A stretch of DNA of 64,000 nt, taken from contig JAOPGA020001688.1 of the NCBI GenBank assembly GCA_026419775.2, positions 141,312 to 205,311 on the forward strand. The letters are read 5' to 3'. Shown here one piece after another: positions 44,284 to 54,756 of this stretch. The stretch is from Acrasis kona. Taxonomy: Eukaryota > Heterolobosea > Eutetramitea > Acrasida > Acrasidae. The position numbers and the translations under genes were made by a program. Positions within the stretch are counted from its first letter, which is position 1. Every line of letters begins with the position of its first letter. The notes under the pieces are model-generated. The model did not search any database. It was not told where the DNA came from and worked only from the letters and a program-made list of their open reading frames with translations.

Positions 44284-45804
44284 ATGCTCTTAGAAAAAGT
44301 ACTCCAATGCTGCAGAGGTAAAGCTGGACTCGGTCAGCTTAGGGCTTATAGTACCATCAGGAGTTTTTATGTAAAAGAAAAGACAGTCAGGGAATTAGAT
44401 AGAGAAGCATTGTCGGAAAACAAGGGTGGTCTCAGAGTAAGGTACATAGACCCGGATGACCAAGATATGAACGAGCCAAATACAGAAAGACAAGAGTTAA
44501 GAGAAGAGGAAAGAGAACTTTTGAGACTAAAGAAAAAAGCAAAAAAATTGTCCGAAAAGATGAGATATGCGCGCATCAATCCACACAACAAACGACTCGA
44601 ATATACCCACGAAGATAATCCATCAAGCTTAAATTTCACGAACCTCATGAAGCATTACAATCTTATGGAGAGTCGCGCTACCTCTAACAACTGGTCAGGA
44701 GGTTACCAAGCGCGTCGCTTCGCAAAAAAGTTAGAATCAACTCAAGTAAGCGTGAGAACATCTTTGAACCCTAGCCCAGAATTAAGTAGTGTATATCAAG
44801 CAGCCGACATCATGGGAACACTTCATGACAACAATAAAAAGTACACTTTGAATGAGGCTTTGAAATGCTACGATGATACTGTCGAGCGTAAAGGTGTCAT
44901 GCATGCAGATCAAAGTGTCAGGTATACTTACATGATGACTGCTCTTGCTGATGTTGTTCTTTCCAACCGTCGCATCATTGACGAACTCTCTGCATACTTT
45001 AATCAACTTGTTGAGGACGGACAAGAAGTAGATGGCCAAGAAATTGTCAAGTTGCTCAATTCAAAACTAGAACAATTACAACTATCCAGCGAGCTCTTTG
45101 GAAATAATTTTGACGTCGAACAAGATTCCACAAAAGAGGAAGTTGACAGGGGTGTGGAGAATGAAGCAAGAAACAAGGAAGAGGTGGATAAAAAGGTTCT
45201 TGACCTGTACAATGAGATCCTATGGAATGACGTTGAACACAAAAAGAGATTAGAACAATTCTTCTTGGAACATTTTGCTTCTACAAAGTACGATGAGATA
45301 TTTAAAGACCCAACAGATAACGAAGATCATTTATACACACCAAAAGCACTACCACACAAACTGGTCCCTGCGAAATACTTAAAGTCTGACACATCCGTCG
45401 AAAGCATCAAGGAAAGAAGCATCTTCCAATCCACCAGCGATAACCCACTTCGTGACATTCGTGCATGGAACACAACATTCGAAAACATGATTGCAAAAGC
45501 AGTTCGTCTCATCCACCGTCACCACGTTTACATTTATAATTTGGAAACCTGTAAAAAGTTATTGTACATTTGTCATTCCACAAGAAACACAGCCGACCAA
45601 GACCCAGAATCACTCTTTGAACAAATGTTAACAGTTTCCCTGTATTGTGAGAAGGACGATAGAATCAAGAACAAACCATATCACATTAATGAGTTCAAGA
45701 GAATCCAAGAAGCTGAACTGGATGGTGTTGAATATGAGTTTAGCACAGATAAAAGTAGAAGATACAAGGCCTCAAAATCATATTTTAGAAAAAGTTCCCA
45801 ATAA
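44284..45804 (+). CDS. Mitochondrial-type protein of unknown function
   Basis: Encodes 506 residues from the ATG at 44284; the open frame extends upstream but without another ATG. The N-terminus is basic with Arg, Ser and Leu (about 1-30), like a mitochondrial presequence. The rest is hydrophilic, mostly helical, with a coiled coil near residues 60-90 (Glu/Arg/Leu-rich) and acidic helices around 270-310. Size, presequence and lack of enzyme motifs would fit a lineage-specific mitoribosomal or RNA-associated protein, which is only a suggestion. It starts 88 bp after the primase-like gene on the same strand. Confidence 0.72.
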   Translation: MLLEKVLQCCRGKAGLGQLRAYSTIRSFYVKEKTVRELDREALSENKGGLRVRYIDPDDQDMNEPNTERQELREEERELLRLKKKAKKLSEKMRYARINPHNKRLEYTHEDNPSSLNFTNLMKHYNLMESRATSNNWSGGYQARRFAKKLESTQVSVRTSLNPSPELSSVYQAADIMGTLHDNNKKYTLNEALKCYDDTVERKGVMHADQSVRYTYMMTALADVVLSNRRIIDELSAYFNQLVEDGQEVDGQEIVKLLNSKLEQLQLSSELFGNNFDVEQDSTKEEVDRGVENEARNKEEVDKKVLDLYNEILWNDVEHKKRLEQFFLEHFASTKYDEIFKDPTDNEDHLYTPKALPHKLVPAKYLKSDTSVESIKERSIFQSTSDNPLRDIRAWNTTFENMIAKAVRLIHRHHVYIYNLETCKKLLYICHSTRNTADQDPESLFEQMLTVSLYCEKDDRIKNKPYHINEFKRIQEAELDGVEYEFSTDKSRRYKASKSYFRKSSQ

Positions 45805-45902
45805 ATTCCTGTTGGTTGAAAGTTCCGATTTTATATTCATCCATACGAACTTGTTGATGTTGACATATTGTTGGTTGTCCTCAGAAATTTGAGGCAACCA
45901 AC

Positions 45903-47213
45903 ATGAACACAAAGTTTCTGTTTCTTGTTTTGATCATCGTATCGATCATATCGATAATCAGCGCAAAAGAAAAAGAACCCAGCGTTGCACAAGATGCTAC
46001 CCTGGCTGATGATCCAACCAAAATCGAGATCAACGCAACGTGGGTAAAGAGAAACCAAACAATCGCTACAACTATTAAAGTGAAGAGAAGCGAGCACGAA
46101 ATTTATGATTTTCACCCTAAATTGATTGGCGAGAACAAGATAAAGTTCATGAATGCAAGAAATCTTTCATATTACTACCGTGAAGTAAGTTACCCACTAG
46201 CTACAGTGTGGCTTTTGTCAGTCGGTGGTCGTGGCAAAAAAAAGCCCAAGTTGAACTACACCTCGAAGCGTCTTTTTGAAACCGCATATCGTCTCGGCTT
46301 TCAACTACACATTCGCTGCACTCACGAATTTGATTTGGTTGTTTCTGACGAAGGTTTAGAACAACTCTACTACGAAGGACAAGTCGTGGATAAGCTACCC
46401 GACGCTGTCCTACCAAGACTTGGTGCAAAGGTGGATTACTTTGGATTGGCAGTCGTCAGACATCTTGAAAAAATTGGAGTGCTGGTATTGAACGAACACA
46501 ATGCTTTGGACACATCCCGTGACAAGCTACACACATTACAAGACTTGGGTGCACACAACTTGCCCATCCCAAAGACAATGATTGCCAAATTCCCTGTAAA
46601 TATTGAGACGGTCAAAAAAGAATTTAGTTTCCCATTAATCTTGAAGAGATCAAGCGGAACTCAAGGAAAGGGCGTCATGTTGGTCGAAAATGAGAAATTC
46701 CTGTTAGCAGTCGGAGAGATGATTGATGTGTCGAGTCCAATGATCTTCCAAGAATTCATCAAGAAGAGCAGCGGAAGAGACATTCGTGCGATTGTTGTTG
46801 GAGGAAAAGTAATTGGTGCCATGATGAGAGTTGCAAATCACGGCTTCAAGGCTAACTACCATCAAGGAGGTTACGTTAAAGGTATCAAACTATCACAGGC
46901 CATAGAGTGGTTGGCGATTAAGGCTGCTCGTCTTGTTGATCTTGAAATTGCAGGAGTTGACTTGTTAATTGATGAAAAGACTTATCGTATTTGTGAAATC
47001 AACTCGTCACCTGGTTTTGAGGGATTTGAGCTTGCGACTGGTGTTGATGTGCCATATCATATTTTAGATTTTGTTAAAATAAGAACTGGTGTGAAGGGCC
47101 GCAGAGAAAAGAAGACCCAGAGACCTTTAATTGTACCAATAGAAAAACACCATTTAAACGACAGTGAACAAGTAGAAGTTGGTTTGAATGGAGAACAGAA
47201 GGAAGTTAGTTAA
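45903..47213 (+). CDS. RimK-like ATP-grasp ligase with signal peptide
   Basis: Encodes 436 residues. Residues 1-21 are a clear signal peptide (long Leu/Ile/Val core ending in SA). Residues ~90-400 show the RimK-type ATP-grasp pattern: NEHNALDTSRDKL, the glycine-rich SSGTQGKGV loop, QEFIKKSSGRDIR, and the Mg-binding EINSSPGFEG near the end. RimK-family enzymes add Glu or related amino acids to a carboxylate using ATP (ribosomal S6 in bacteria, NAAG synthesis in animals). A secretory location is odd because ATP is needed in the lumen. Possible N-glycosylation sites (N-A-T, N-Q-T, N-L-S, N-Y-T) are present. Bacterial origin is possible. Substrate unknown. Confidence 0.85.
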   Translation: MNTKFLFLVLIIVSIISIISAKEKEPSVAQDATLADDPTKIEINATWVKRNQTIATTIKVKRSEHEIYDFHPKLIGENKIKFMNARNLSYYYREVSYPLATVWLLSVGGRGKKKPKLNYTSKRLFETAYRLGFQLHIRCTHEFDLVVSDEGLEQLYYEGQVVDKLPDAVLPRLGAKVDYFGLAVVRHLEKIGVLVLNEHNALDTSRDKLHTLQDLGAHNLPIPKTMIAKFPVNIETVKKEFSFPLILKRSSGTQGKGVMLVENEKFLLAVGEMIDVSSPMIFQEFIKKSSGRDIRAIVVGGKVIGAMMRVANHGFKANYHQGGYVKGIKLSQAIEWLAIKAARLVDLEIAGVDLLIDEKTYRICEINSSPGFEGFELATGVDVPYHILDFVKIRTGVKGRREKKTQRPLIVPIEKHHLNDSEQVEVGLNGEQKEVS

Positions 47214-47223
47214 TAATTAAAAT

Positions 47224-48698
47224 TTATACAATTCTTGGTAATACTAAATCTTCTTTTGGTGAGGTGCTGTGCTCTTCCGATTTGTGAGGAACTTGTTTAC
47301 CATGCTTGTGGAGTTGAGATAGTAAATATCGAAACACCTTCTCTCTTTCTGAAACTCCAAGTTTATGTAATGATATTGGTATGTTCTTACCATCGAATTT
47401 CATTTCTGCTCTTACTTCTCCTTCATCCACGAATAAACTCTTCCAAGGACCTGTCCTATCTTTTACATCTTGCATTACTTTTACAATAAAATCGCCAACC
47501 TCAACGTGTATGGGAGATTCGTCTGGAATTGAATTTTCAACATCGTCAAATTCGGGTCCTAATTGTTTTTTGGGTTTGGCTGATATGTCTATGGAAGATG
47601 TCATCCTGTTTTTTGCTTGCTTGTGTATGTCTATATAAGAATCTACTCTTTTTATTCTATCACTAAGAGTCCTGATGGTTGCTTGAAGTGATACGTTTCT
47701 TTTGAGCATCTCGTTCCTTTCCTCTTTTGAAATGTCTAAATCCATCTTCATTTTTTGGTATTCGTTTGTAAGTTTGCGATTAATTTCAAGAAATTTTGAA
47801 GCGTTAGCATGACTTTTTTCTATTTCTACCATCAAACTTTCATTTTGTTTCTGCAATGTGGCTGATCTCTAAAACGTTAACTGTAAATTGACATTTTAAT
47901 CTTACATCAAATCCTGCAACTTCTTTTCTAATTTCCTCTACTTTCAAGTTAAATTCGGTCTGCAATACTTCGCTTTGCTCGTCTAGTTTCTGTTTGTGAT
48001 AGTAGGCAGAATCCTCTCTAATAGCATCAGCTTGCTTCTTTAATCTCTCTACTTCTAAGCTTAAATCTAGATTTTCTTGCTCTATTTTTTGCTAACCTGG
48101 TCAGTGTTAAGTTTGTTATTTGATATGTTACTTTTAAATGTTTAAATGTGTCTAAATTATTCAACTCATTTTTGAGCTCCAATATTTTTTGGTTCATTTG
48201 CTCCTCCCTCGAAGTGTTTTCTGCGTTTATGTTTGCAATTTCCGTTTCTATTTAATGTGAGACGAGATTAGTTTACAAGTGCCCACCTTTCTCTTTTAAA
48301 AGTTTCTGGATCTCATTTTCCAAATTCGACTTATCTGCAAACAGTTTTTTTTCAATCCCCTGATGGCCTCGCTTTTCAATAGCTTGCACTTCAAGTAAAT
48401 CTTGCTAACAAAGGTGAGATTATACGAGTGAATAACTTACATTCTCAACAGCTTTACGGTGGATAACAACGCTCATGCCGCCAACTTTATCGGTCATTTC
48501 TTTCAGTTCTTTTTCACTAAATTAATAAATACTAAAGTTTAGAACGTTTCAGTACAGTCTAACAATCTTTGTATCGTACAGCTCTGCAAGAATTTTCCAT
48601 TCTTTCTTCTCCAACTCAAACTCCTGAGTAACCTTTTCTATGTCCTCAGAAGTAAAAGATATTGCTTTCTCGGGTTCCTTTTTCTTCTTTTTAGACAT
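47224..48698 (-). CDS. Coiled-coil protein, six exons, possibly ciliary
   Basis: Exons 48698-48556, 48516-48441, 48404-48287, 48247-48132, 48091-47906 and 47868-47224, with introns of 39, 36, 39, 40 and 37 nt, give 427 residues. The N-terminus is Lys-rich; residues ~20-300 are continuous Glu/Lys/Leu coiled coil. The C-terminal ~110 residues form a compact region (VEVGDFIVKVMQ, PISLHKLGVSEREKVFRYLL) and a Pro/Ser tail. It is head-to-head with the PP2A B'' gene, starts 95 bp apart. The build resembles basal-body or axonemal coiled-coil proteins, but no family is certain. The many short introns hide the gene from simple ORF searches. Confidence 0.7.
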
Positions 48699-48792
48699 GT
48701 TTATTTACTATATCTATTCGCGCTTACAGCTATGAATTATTGTAACGATCAACTCATATAGAACAAGGAACAACAACCACGTTCGGTGATTT

Positions 48793-50799
48793 ATGAAACA
48801 GAGCCACACTAAGGCATACGTTAATGAAACATTTAAACACTGGCTCAGCTTAAAGACCACCCAAGACGACGTTAACCAATATATCATTATGCAACAACAA
48901 ACTATAGATGAGAAAGAAAAAATGATCAAAGAAGGCTCAATAAATTTGGTCAGAAGGTCTCTGTCTCCTATTAAAACTAATCCTACCACGCTGCCAAACT
49001 CTCCAAAGTCACCGTTGTCTCCGCGGCTTGCTGTTGATGAGGTTGACGTTACGACCAACAACATGCAGCACAAACTTAATCTTTCACATCAGCAACAGCA
49101 CCTAAAAATACCCTCCCCTAATACTCTAACCCCACAAACTCCCCCACGCTCCCCCTCTTCAAATAGAAACCATTTCTCTTTTGATCCAAAATCACCCAGT
49201 TCTGCTTCTCCTAATGCAAAGAAGAAGTTAGAATTTTGGGATCCCGAAATGCATACTGACCAAGAAAATGAGGACCATGACCGTGTATTGTTTGAAACAG
49301 AAGGTTTGGAAGGTAAAAAGAAGCGTGTAAAATTAGCACAAGAAAGTGTCACCGTGTTATCAATGCCAAACGAGGAACAGCAGCAACCTATGAAACCAAA
49401 CATTTCTGTAGAGTCTTTGATACCAAGATTCTACTTTCCTACTTCCGGCGAAATAGTCAAGACTCCAAAAGACCTAAAACAAGATTTGGTAAGAACTATG
49501 CTCTGGAGTCTTTAATTAACAACTTAGTTAAAAATCAAAGAGGTTTTCATGCAATCTTTTGGTGGTCTCAACATTGATGAGTTTAAAACCATTACAGTTG
49601 ACTTTTGTGGACTGCCTTACTATTTGACTCCCATCTTGTTCCAAAAATTAGATCAAAACAACACTGGAAAAGTAACCGGTGAAGTGTTTGAAAAGTAACT
49701 TTTTTATGAATGTTTGCTTTAACGTATTCTAGATTCTGGAGAAGTGAAATGTTCAACAAGACTGAGACTGAGAGGATTTTCCAAACATTAAAGCAACCAA
49801 GCAGCCAACACCTCACACCTAATGATTTCAAACCCATGATGAGAGAATTACTTTTGACACACCCAGGTCTCAAGTTTTTAAAGGCAACACCAGCATTTCA
49901 AGAAAAGTATGCAGAGACTGTAATTGTTCGTATATTCTACACTTTAAACGGAAAGGGAACAGGCAGGATCAATTATAGAGAATTCAAGAATAGCAGTTTA
50001 GTTGACAGCATGAGGTTCATCCATCAAGACGAGGACGTCAATCAAGAACTCAACTTCTTCAGCTACGAACACTTTTATGTAATTTATTGCAAGTTTTGGG
50101 AGTTAGATACTGACCACGACTTTATGATTGAGAAGGATGATTTATTGAGGTACTCCGAAAGTTCATTGACGGAACGCGTGGCAGAGATTCTAATCAATAC
50201 AAGAATGGTCCCAGGTAACACCATACCAAGAGGAAAGATGGGGTACCAAGATTTTATCTGTAAGCGAATGACTGCTTCTTGTTATTAACATTGACAGGGT
50301 TTTGTTTGAGCGAAGAAGATAAAACAACAGCAACATCATTGGAATATTGGTTTAGACTTGTGGACATTGATGGAGATGGGATCATCAGCGACTATGAACT
50401 TGAATACTTTTTCTGTCAAATACGCGAAAGAATGTTGCAGATTGATGCGACGCCCGTCCTTTTTGACGATGTAAGAACACAAATGTACGTTTCATTCTTC
50501 AATGACACCGGTTGACTTATAATAGTATCGACATGTTGAAGCCACAAAACAATGTTTACATTACGTTAAGAGACATTAAGAGTTCCAAAATGTCGCCCAT
50601 CTTTTTCAACATTCTAACAAACCTTAATAAATTCTTCTTGTTTGAACAAAAAGGAACCGTTGGTAACTTGACTACATGGGCTTCGTACGCAAGACAAGAA
50701 TATGATCGCATGGCGGCTGAAGACGATGAGGAGGAGTACTTTGAAGATGCTAACGAGGATGGAGATATTGCCATGGACGACAATGCTCTTCGGAACTAA
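48793..50799 (+). CDS. PP2A regulatory subunit B'' (PPP2R3-like, EF-hand)
   Basis: Five exons, 48793-49488, 49528-49694, 49733-50259, 50298-50484 and 50526-50799 (introns 39, 38, 38 and 41 nt), give 616 residues. The first ~210 are disordered and Ser/Pro-rich. The conserved B'' core starts with SLIPRFYFP and contains EF-hand-like loops (DQNNTGKVTGEVF; DTDHDFMIEKDDL; DIDGDGIISDYELE, the most canonical) and the QDFIWFCLSEEDK segment rebuilt across intron 3. B'' subunits bind the PP2A A/C core and direct it to substrates in a calcium-dependent way; relatives act at centrosomes and the plant cortical division zone. The C-terminal acidic tail is typical of the family. Confidence 0.92.
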
Positions 50800-50902
50800 C
50801 TTTAATAAATTCATGTCACTGAAATATTTTTGTAATTAATCATTGTGTTCTATTCGTTGTCAACTCACACAATTCAATCCTGAAAGTGATAAAAAGTTTG
50901 CA

Positions 50903-52273
50903 ATGTCTGCAGAAGAAGCACAAATAGAAGCTGTCACCGATGGAGTCAAAAAGCTGAAATTCGACGACCGTGAACATTACAACGTGGTCTTTATCGGGCA
51001 CGTTGATGCCGGAAAAAGTACTTTGGCAGGTCAAATCCTATACATTACGGGCATGGTCGACCAAAGAACAATTGAAAAGTACGAAAGAGAAGCAAAAGAA
51101 AAGAATCGTGAGAGTTGGTTCTTGGCCTTCATCATGGATTGTGGTGAGGACGAAAGAGAAAAGGGAAAAACCGTAGAAGTAGGTAGGGCACACTTTGAGA
51201 CCGAAGCACACAGATACACCATCCTTGATGCTCCTGGACATCGTGGTTATGTTCCAAACATGATTGGAGGTGCCTCTCAAGCTGATATCGGAGTGTTGGT
51301 CATCTCCGCAAGAAAAGGAGAATTCGAAGCAGGATTCGACAAGGGAGGCCAAACCCGTGAGCACGCAACCCTAGCAAAGACCTTAGGTATCGACCGTCTC
51401 ATCATCGTCATCAACAAGATGGACGAACCAACTGTCAAATGGGCACAAGAGCGTTTCGATCAAATCGTAAAGGACTTGTCTCAATTCTTGAAGGGTCTTG
51501 GTTACGACATGAAGAAGAATGTACAATTCATTCCCATCGCTGGTCTAACGGGAGTCAACATCAAGGATCCATTGTCGCCTGAAATTTGTCCATGGTACAA
51601 GGGTCACTCATTGATCCAAGCACTCGATAACATTCCATCATTAAACAGAAAGCAAGAAGGTGCATTGCGCGTGCCCATCATTGACAAGTACAAGGATCGC
51701 GGTATCACCGTGGTGTTGGGAAAGGTAGAGAGCGGAACCATCACAAAGGGTCAAAAAGTAGTCTTGATGCCAAATCGCGTCACCACCGAAGTAGTGTCGC
51801 TCAAGTGTCACGAGGAAGAAGTGGAGTGGTGCAAACCAGGAGAGAACGTGAGCATCTACTTGAAGTGCGACGACGAAGACATTCACTCCGGACACGTCCT
51901 ATGCAACACTGAAAATCCATGCGAACCCATTCAAGAGTTTATCGGTCAGTTCATCGTGTTGGACAAGAACATGTTGGCACCTGGCTACACCGCCATGATG
52001 CACATTCACACAGCCATCGAACATTTCAAAATCAAGACCATCATTTCCAAGATTGACAGAAAGACCGGAAAGCCATTGCCAGACAAGGTGTTTAGTGCAA
52101 AGAGCAAGGACATTATAGAGGCAAGGTTCGAGATGGAGAGACCCATTTGCGTGGAAAAGTTTGAAACGTTGAGTGCCATGGGAAGGTTCACCGTGAGAGA
52201 GAGCAAGACCATTGGTGTTGGTAAGGTGTTGAAGGTGAAGCCCTTGAAGAGTTCAATCTCTTCCAATAATTGA
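50903..52273 (+). CDS. Translation termination factor eRF3 (short N-terminus)
   Basis: Encodes 456 residues from the ATG at 50903. The GTPase domain has G1 GHVDAGKST (32-40), the eRF3-type KTVEVGRAHFET switch, G3 DAPGH and G4 NKMD. Two beta-barrel domains follow, ending with RPICVEKFETL and GRFTVRESKTI, characteristic of eRF3 rather than eEF1A or Hbs1. eRF3 hydrolyses GTP to help eRF1 act at stop codons. The N-terminal extension before the G domain is only ~25 residues, so it lacks the long prion-like or PABP-binding region of yeast and animals. The TGA stop is followed by a strong hairpin and a 52-codon in-frame extension. Confidence 0.93.
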   Translation: MSAEEAQIEAVTDGVKKLKFDDREHYNVVFIGHVDAGKSTLAGQILYITGMVDQRTIEKYEREAKEKNRESWFLAFIMDCGEDEREKGKTVEVGRAHFETEAHRYTILDAPGHRGYVPNMIGGASQADIGVLVISARKGEFEAGFDKGGQTREHATLAKTLGIDRLIIVINKMDEPTVKWAQERFDQIVKDLSQFLKGLGYDMKKNVQFIPIAGLTGVNIKDPLSPEICPWYKGHSLIQALDNIPSLNRKQEGALRVPIIDKYKDRGITVVLGKVESGTITKGQKVVLMPNRVTTEVVSLKCHEEEVEWCKPGENVSIYLKCDDEDIHSGHVLCNTENPCEPIQEFIGQFIVLDKNMLAPGYTAMMHIHTAIEHFKIKTIISKIDRKTGKPLPDKVFSAKSKDIIEARFEMERPICVEKFETLSAMGRFTVRESKTIGVGKVLKVKPLKSSISSNN

Positions 52274-52279
52274 TTTGCT

Positions 52280-52318
52280 GCGCGATGGGAATGTGCCAAA
52301 CATGTTCCCTCGGCGCGC
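52280..52318 (+). promoter_or_regulatory. Hairpin just after the eRF3 stop codon
   Basis: GGGAATGTG (52287-52295) pairs with CATGTTCCC (52301-52309) over a 5-nt CCAAA loop. An outer GCGCG (52280-52284) pairs with CGCGC (52314-52318). The structure starts 6 nt after the TGA at 52271-52273. GC content here is clearly above that of other 3' regions in the window. Confidence 0.5.
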
Positions 52319-52456
52319 TCTTGCAATTGTTGTTCCGTCTCGGCGACTTTAAGTTGTCAATTGCATATATCGTTGCGGAATAGAATGTGCACAGGTCGGT
52401 CGTCGGACGTCATGGTATCACCATCTCAATAAATTTTATTTGGTTGACTTATTCTT

Positions 52457-53482
52457 ATGGTAAATGATTTTGTCGTCATCACTTGGTGTCTTAATACAAA
52501 TAGGATCGTCATGAGATTCTGGAGCTCAAATCCACAAACCTCTCCCTCAATGAGGTGTTAATGTTGGAGGCCAACAAGTTGACGCAGCAGTATGAAGAGT
52601 TGAAGCAACATTTGGTGTTGATGAAGAGCAAGGAGGCCGAGCTTATAAAAAAGAATCATTTACAAAATAGAACGGTAGAGAATTTATTGTTGCGAATCAA
52701 AGGTAGGAACAAGTTTTAGTGCTCCAAAGTAATTGATTTAAAAGATTTGGAGAACAATGTTGTTGAAAATGCGAGAAGTATAAGGAAGGAGAAGAATGAT
52801 AAAATACAATTGCTGGAAATACAGCTAGAACAAAAGGAAGCTACAATTGAAACATTGGAATTGCAAGTTGAGAAATTATCTCAGCAATTAAAAGAAGCTA
52901 TTGTGCAGAAGGATATATTGGTGGCTGAAAAAAATGTTGATGAAAATAGAATGAAGACAGCTCAAGATGTATTCAGGTATGTCTCATCATTAAACAGCTT
53001 ATCATGATTGCACCAGGAATATGGACATAACTCCAATCTATCACGAAGTAGTAGATTTATTTACGCAGCTATATCCAGATGAAGATAATATTGTACAGTT
53101 TATGGTTAAAAATAGAACATTACCGCCCAAACCACAATCAAGACCAGACACACAGTTGCATCTACCCCAGATTAACCAGAGACCAGAGGAATCGGCATCT
53201 TCTTCAACATCCACAACAGCAAGAGCAAATGAAAACCAAAAGTTACCAGAACCGGTTATAGAAACAGCATCCATTGGAATACAGGTGGATTTGATGCCCA
53301 AAGACCCACATTCCATACCTAAACCTTCTTTTATAAGCAAAATGAATCAGGAGGCCTATTTGAGGACACTTCCCCAAAACATTGTAGATATGAGGACAAG
53401 TTTAGAAGAGAGGACTAATCAACCACCAGTCAACGCTGCTCGTTCGAAAAGAAGTTTTAGTGTATTAGACAATTACAAATGA
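52457..53482 (+). CDS. Coiled-coil protein of unknown function
   Basis: Exons 52457-52459 (ATG only), 52504-52702, 52745-52976 and 53017-53482, with introns of 44, 42 and 40 nt, give about 299 residues. The last three exons are secure; the ATG-only first exon is inferred, and an ATG at 52412 spliced at 52415 would give the same protein. Residues ~1-150 are Leu/Glu/Lys coiled coil. Then comes a short conserved-looking helix pair (DITPIYHEVVDLFTQLYPD) and a Pro/Ser/Thr-rich tail. The style is like the coiled-coil gene at 47224 and centrosomal or ciliary proteins in general. Family not recognised. Confidence 0.65.
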
Positions 53483-53495
53483 AAAAAACATTTTT

Positions 53496-54515
53496 TTACA
53501 TGAAGAATCTTCTTCTGCTTGTGTCCAATTCTTTTCTGTGGAACCATTCGTATTCTCCAAATTGTGTATCAAAGGTACCCAACTGTAGCGATTTGAGCCT
53601 AAAAGTAACTTGTGGACCAATCTCTTGTATTCTAACGCTCTTCAAATGATCTTCAAATTCATAACGATGATGTCTAAAGAACAAGAAATCACGCTGGCAA
53701 TGTAAAGTCACCACCCTCCTTCCTGTAAATTCTGGCTTCTGTGGGAAAATAGCAGAGAACATGCGGGCCATACGATAACCAAGGCGGGTTGTGAAATTAT
53801 TCAAAATCAATTCAGGATAATATGTTGAACTCTTTGCACGGTTAGAAATGTATTTGCTTGTTCTTGTTGTGCTTAAACGGAAAGTGGCTGTTGGTCCGTC
53901 TGGTAAATGAATCATGATCATGCTGTAAGGTTTACTATTCCTCTCACCCACAACGAGAATGTCAGTAAAGTCCTTCTTCTTACAAAATTCAATAATCTGC
54001 TTGAGGTAGTACTTTCTACGAGTGAAGAATGAAGAGTTGGGAACACATTCGAGCAACTCTTTAATGAACCAACGCGTGGTGCGTCCGGGCACTTTGGCTT
54101 TGTTAAGCATGGCATCCCAGGCTGTTGTAATTAAAACTTTTGGTGGAACATCACTCTTGAAGTACTCGGCAAACTCGTCGTACTCTTCTTCTTCTTTGAT
54201 TTCTTCAACATGCTCATCCTTTACGATGGCATCGTCTTTCTCACGTTTGTCCTCCTGTGTGATTGGTGCTTGGGCAGGTACGCCGTCCTTACGACGCTGC
54301 TTTCTCGCCTGATTCTTTAGAATCTTCTTTAACTTTTCTTGCTTTTTGATAACTTCGCGTTTCTTGTGCTTATTTTCGATGGATTTTGAGTCAATTTTGA
54401 GAAGATGCGATGATTCTTTCACAAGGTTAGGTTTACGATTAGGATTACGTCCACGTGCCGTAGCATCTGACTTCTTCATAAAAGAGGGTCTACTACTGCC
54501 ATTTGATGGGGGCAT
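53496..54515 (-). CDS. RPF1: Ribosome production factor 1 (Brix domain)
   Basis: Encodes 339 residues. The N-terminal ~110 are Lys-rich and coiled (nucleolar type). A Brix domain follows (about 125-325): PKVLITT, the FTDILVVGE strand, a sigma70-like RNA-binding stretch with ATFRLS, PELILNNF and LGYRMARM, and the diagnostic C-terminal DTSRRRFF. RPF1 acts in the nucleolus in early 60S subunit assembly, near 27S pre-rRNA and 5.8S formation. Imp4 is the closest alternative, but the N-terminal extension and ending favour RPF1. It converges with the coiled-coil gene, 13 bp apart. Confidence 0.92.
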   Translation of the reverse strand: MPPSNGSSRPSFMKKSDATARGRNPNRKPNLVKESSHLLKIDSKSIENKHKKREVIKKQEKLKKILKNQARKQRRKDGVPAQAPITQEDKREKDDAIVKDEHVEEIKEEEEYDEFAEYFKSDVPPKVLITTAWDAMLNKAKVPGRTTRWFIKELLECVPNSSFFTRRKYYLKQIIEFCKKKDFTDILVVGERNSKPYSMIMIHLPDGPTATFRLSTTRTSKYISNRAKSSTYYPELILNNFTTRLGYRMARMFSAIFPQKPEFTGRRVVTLHCQRDFLFFRHHRYEFEDHLKSVRIQEIGPQVTFRLKSLQLGTFDTQFGEYEWFHRKELDTSRRRFFM

Positions 54516-54756
54516 TGTTCACACTTCAATTTTTTGTTTGATGATATTACAATACTTCTTTTTACAACAAAGTGATGAGCTTAAATATCTTCATCCATAC
54601 AGTTTTCTGTGAAAACCTTAAACAAAATATTTTGCCATTCATTGTATCGATTCGTTCAATGTTATAACGATTACAACCCATTAGGCACCACTCTTTAGAT
54701 CTTACCAGGATGTGTTATAACTTACAACGAAGCGGGACAACCAAGATCACCAAAAC

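Noticed and set aside
52006-52326. 106-codon minus-strand ORF over the eRF3 3' end
   Set aside because: Antisense to a conserved coding region. Its openness follows from codon bias on the plus strand and high GC near 52300.
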